Source: Prolixibacteraceae bacterium (GTDB taxonomy: Bacteria; Bacteroidota; Bacteroidia; Bacteroidales; Prolixibacteraceae). From it: a stretch of DNA of 14,386 nucleotides. The notes under the pieces are model-generated. The model was given only the letters and a program-made list of their open reading frames with translations. It had not been told where the DNA came from and ran no database searches. Every line of letters starts with the position of its first letter. Positions within the stretch are counted from its first letter, which is position 1. Both the position numbers and the translations under genes were made by a program. Below are positions 12,435-14,386 of the stretch, in pieces. Location of the stretch: the NCBI GenBank assembly GCA_016788685.1, contig JAEUSS010000349.1, positions 1 through 14,386 on the forward strand, written 5' to 3'.

Positions 12435-14236
12435 TGGACACCGAAATCTTAAACCAGTACCAGTCGCTTGCCGCTCGTTATCAATCAGCCTACGACTCCA
12501 AAAAACAAGAGTTAAAACTCATTTCAATAGCCCGTTTCTTCAGTTTTACAGGCATTGTTCCGGCCTGGTATTACCTGAACCCGGTAAATCCGATACTGGC
12601 CCTGGCTGCCTCGTCCTTGTTGCTGGTGCTGTTCTTTTTCCTGATCAAAAAATTCATTCTGACCGAAAAACAACTGCTTTTTTATCGGCGGTTGGTTGAA
12701 ATCAATCAAAACGAAAGAAGTGCCCTGAACCGGAATTTAAGCCCTTTTGACCCCGGAACCGAATTTACTGATCCGCATCACGATTACAGCTACGATTTAG
12801 ATCTCTACGGAACGGGCTCTTTTTTTCAGTTCCTGAACCGAACCGTCACCGTCAGGGGAAAGAAACAACTTTCAGCCCTCCTGAACCAGACACAACGCAC
12901 CGTCAGCGAAATCAGCAGCAGGCAGGAAGCCATTCGCGAACTTGCCGGAGAACTCTCCTGGCGACAAAATTTTATGGCTAAAGGAACCGAAACTGAAGAT
13001 CAGAAAAACCAAACGCAGATTGATCAGTCCATCCGCCAGCACATTGCCCTGAAATCGGCAAAAACAATCCGGTATTTGCTTCTCTGCCTTCCGGCGCTGA
13101 CTCTCTTGCTGATTGGTCTTAGCATCGCCGGAATCACCGAACGATCTTATTTCCTGCTGGCTCTTCTGGCTCAGTGGGCTATCTTCGTACTCTACAGCCC
13201 GACAATCAACAAGTTCCGGAGTCAATTCGAAAGTCAGGCTAAACTATTGAGCCATTACGTCGGGATGCTTCGCGAAATCGAAACGAAATCGTTCAGCAGC
13301 CAATACCTGGTTGCCCTGAAGGATAAACTTACCAACAAAGGGAAAACGGCAAGCATTGTCACATCCGGACTTCAGAAAATACTGAATGAATTCGATTACA
13401 GGCAAAACATTCTGGTGGGGCTTGTCCTTAACTCTGTTTTTCTTTGGGATGTCAGATGCATCTGTAAACTGTATAACTGGCAGCAAAACCACGCTGCCGA
13501 TTTGCCTCACTGGCTGGAGGTAATCGCCGAAATGGATGCCCTGAGCAGTCTGGCCAACTGCAACTACAACCATCCGCAATGGGCTACACCCGAAGTTAGT
13601 CACTCCGGATTTTTATTTCAGGCCGAAAACCTCGGGCACCCGCTCATCGACGAAGCCCGGTGTGTCCGGAACTCCTTCCGGATTGCCAACAACGAACAGA
13701 TTGTCATCATCACCGGCGCCAACATGGCCGGAAAAAGCACGTTCCTCCGGACGGTCGGAATCAACCTCATGCTGGCTTCCAACGGCTGCACCGTTTGTGC
13801 CGACAGCTTCGCCTTCAGCCCGGTCAGGGTATACACCAACATGCGCACCTCCGACAACCTGATGAACGACGAGTCATACTTTTACGCCGAATTGCTCCGC
13901 CTTCAGTCCATGCTCAACCTGATCCGAAACGGGGAACAACTTTTTGTCATCATCGACGAAATGCTAAAAGGCACCAACTCTGCCGACAAACTAAACGGCT
14001 CCAGAGAATTGATCCGCCAGCTCATTACGATGAAAACACACGGAATTGTAGCCACCCACGATTTAAACCTGACCGACCTTTCGCAGGTTTATCCTGAAGC
14101 TGTTAAAAACCGCTGCTTCGAAGTCCAGCTGCACTCCGACGAACTCACCTTCGATTATAAACTTACCGAAGGCGTTACCCGAACCATGAATGCCACTTTC
14201 CTGATGAAAAAAATGGGAATTATACCGAAAGACTAA
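12434..14236 (+). CDS. Membrane-anchored MutS-like ATPase lacking the mismatch-recognition domain
   Basis: A 600-residue protein whose C-terminus is a MutS domain V ABC-type ATPase: Walker A TGANMAGKST (427-436), signature-like SYFYAELLRL (481-490), Walker B FVIIDEMLKGTNS (504-516) and the THDLNL H-loop (541-546). Residues 115-180 match the start of the MutS core (domain III: LDLYGTGSFFQFLNRT...G...LSALL). Missing are the N-terminal mismatch-binding domain with its Phe-x-Glu motif, an evident connector domain, and a C-terminal Smr nuclease. Instead there are hydrophobic helix pairs at about 38-73 and 212-255, predicted to span the membrane, the second inserted into the core. It starts at the stop of the PAP2 gene (TAATG). 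It is related to MutS but unlikely to do canonical mismatch repair; actual role unknown. Confidence 0.87.
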   Translation: MDTEILNQYQSLAARYQSAYDSKKQELKLISIARFFSFTGIVPAWYYLNPVNPILALAASSLLLVLFFFLIKKFILTEKQLLFYRRLVEINQNERSALNRNLSPFDPGTEFTDPHHDYSYDLDLYGTGSFFQFLNRTVTVRGKKQLSALLNQTQRTVSEISSRQEAIRELAGELSWRQNFMAKGTETEDQKNQTQIDQSIRQHIALKSAKTIRYLLLCLPALTLLLIGLSIAGITERSYFLLALLAQWAIFVLYSPTINKFRSQFESQAKLLSHYVGMLREIETKSFSSQYLVALKDKLTNKGKTASIVTSGLQKILNEFDYRQNILVGLVLNSVFLWDVRCICKLYNWQQNHAADLPHWLEVIAEMDALSSLANCNYNHPQWATPEVSHSGFLFQAENLGHPLIDEARCVRNSFRIANNEQIVIITGANMAGKSTFLRTVGINLMLASNGCTVCADSFAFSPVRVYTNMRTSDNLMNDESYFYAELLRLQSMLNLIRNGEQLFVIIDEMLKGTNSADKLNGSRELIRQLITMKTHGIVATHDLNLTDLSQVYPEAVKNRCFEVQLHSDELTFDYKLTEGVTRTMNATFLMKKMGIIPKD

Positions 14237-14337
14237 CACCCAGGGCTAAACTCTTTAATACCTGAAATTAATCTCTGAAACTGTTTAAATTTATATTGAA
14301 CACGCTTCGGGGGGTCTTAAAGCTGTTCATTTATTTA

Positions 14338-14356
14338 CCTCCGGCTTCGCCGGAGG
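14338..14356. repeat. Perfect TTC-loop hairpin, first of a pair at the right edge
   Basis: CCTCCGGC (14338-14345), loop TTC, GCCGGAGG (14349-14356): an 8-bp perfect G+C-rich stem. There is no T tract after it, so it is not a standard terminator of the PAP2-MutS-like operon, although it lies about 100 bases downstream. The shape suggests a palindromic dispersed repeat. Confidence 0.6.
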
Positions 14357-14368
14357 CCATTCATATTC

Positions 14369-14383
14369 AAGTTCTTCGAACTT
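14369..14383. repeat. Perfect TTC-loop hairpin, second of the pair
   Basis: AAGTTC (14369-14374), loop TTC, GAACTT (14378-14383), 12 bases after the first hairpin and with the same loop. The element probably continues beyond the window. The rest of 14237-14337 shows no gene and no clear hairpin. Confidence 0.5.
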
Positions 14384-14386
14384 ATA

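Noticed and set aside
13660..14097. 145-residue plus-strand frame inside the MutS-like gene
   Set aside because: A frame-shifted shadow of the ATPase domain, rich in Pro, His, Arg and Gln; the ATPase motifs are in the other frame.
1..14386. tRNA, rRNA, CRISPR, insertion sequence or phage genes
   Set aside because: I looked for regularly spaced direct repeats, transposase or integrase motifs and tRNA-like cloverleaf or TTCGA-type arms in the gaps and saw none that held up.

Overview
The window looks like a chromosomal segment of a member of the Bacteroidota, most plausibly the Bacteroidia/Marinilabiliales side. The reasons are indirect but agree: most genes lack a Shine-Dalgarno sequence, several intergenic regions carry the Bacteroidota -7 box TAnnTTTG, there are two outer-membrane beta-barrel proteins of types common in this phylum, adenylate kinase is the short-LID 190-residue form, and the order hpt-adk-obg is, from memory, frequent there. 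Genus cannot be read from the sequence alone.

Layout, left to right. At the left edge a minus-strand gene may begin (first codons only), preceded by a perfect 13-bp inverted repeat. Next come uraA (uracil permease, -) and a COG0523/CobW-type metal-chaperone GTPase (-). Divergent from the GTPase is a two-gene lysine exporter, a split LysO (+), whose 3' end overlaps by 4 nt the convergent HAD hydrolase gene. The HAD gene lies downstream of a PlsB/LPLAT-like acyltransferase on the minus strand, in one operon. A second minus-strand block is purE, then a PorV/PorQ-like barrel protein, then a 661-residue protein with an N-terminal ComEA-like helix-hairpin-helix region and a C-terminal barrel. These last two overlap by ATGA. 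Divergent from purE is a plus-strand block: hpt and adk, an intrinsic terminator, then obg, a hairpin region, and a coupled pair made of a PAP2 phosphatase and a membrane-anchored MutS-like ATPase. The right edge holds two adjacent TTC-loop hairpins that look like a dispersed repeat.

Functionally most of the window is housekeeping: nucleobase uptake and purine synthesis or salvage (uraA, purE, hpt, adk), ribosome assembly (obg), phospholipid or lipid-phosphate chemistry (acyltransferase, PAP2), metal homeostasis and amino-acid export. I see no phage, insertion sequence, CRISPR array, rRNA or tRNA. The less ordinary parts are the membrane MutS homologue lacking a mismatch-recognition domain, the degenerate ComEA-like domain on an outer-membrane barrel protein, the LysO whose small subunit is a paralogue of the N-terminal half of its large subunit, and G+C-rich repeat-like hairpins around obg and at the right edge. 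No gap between genes exceeds 300 bases.
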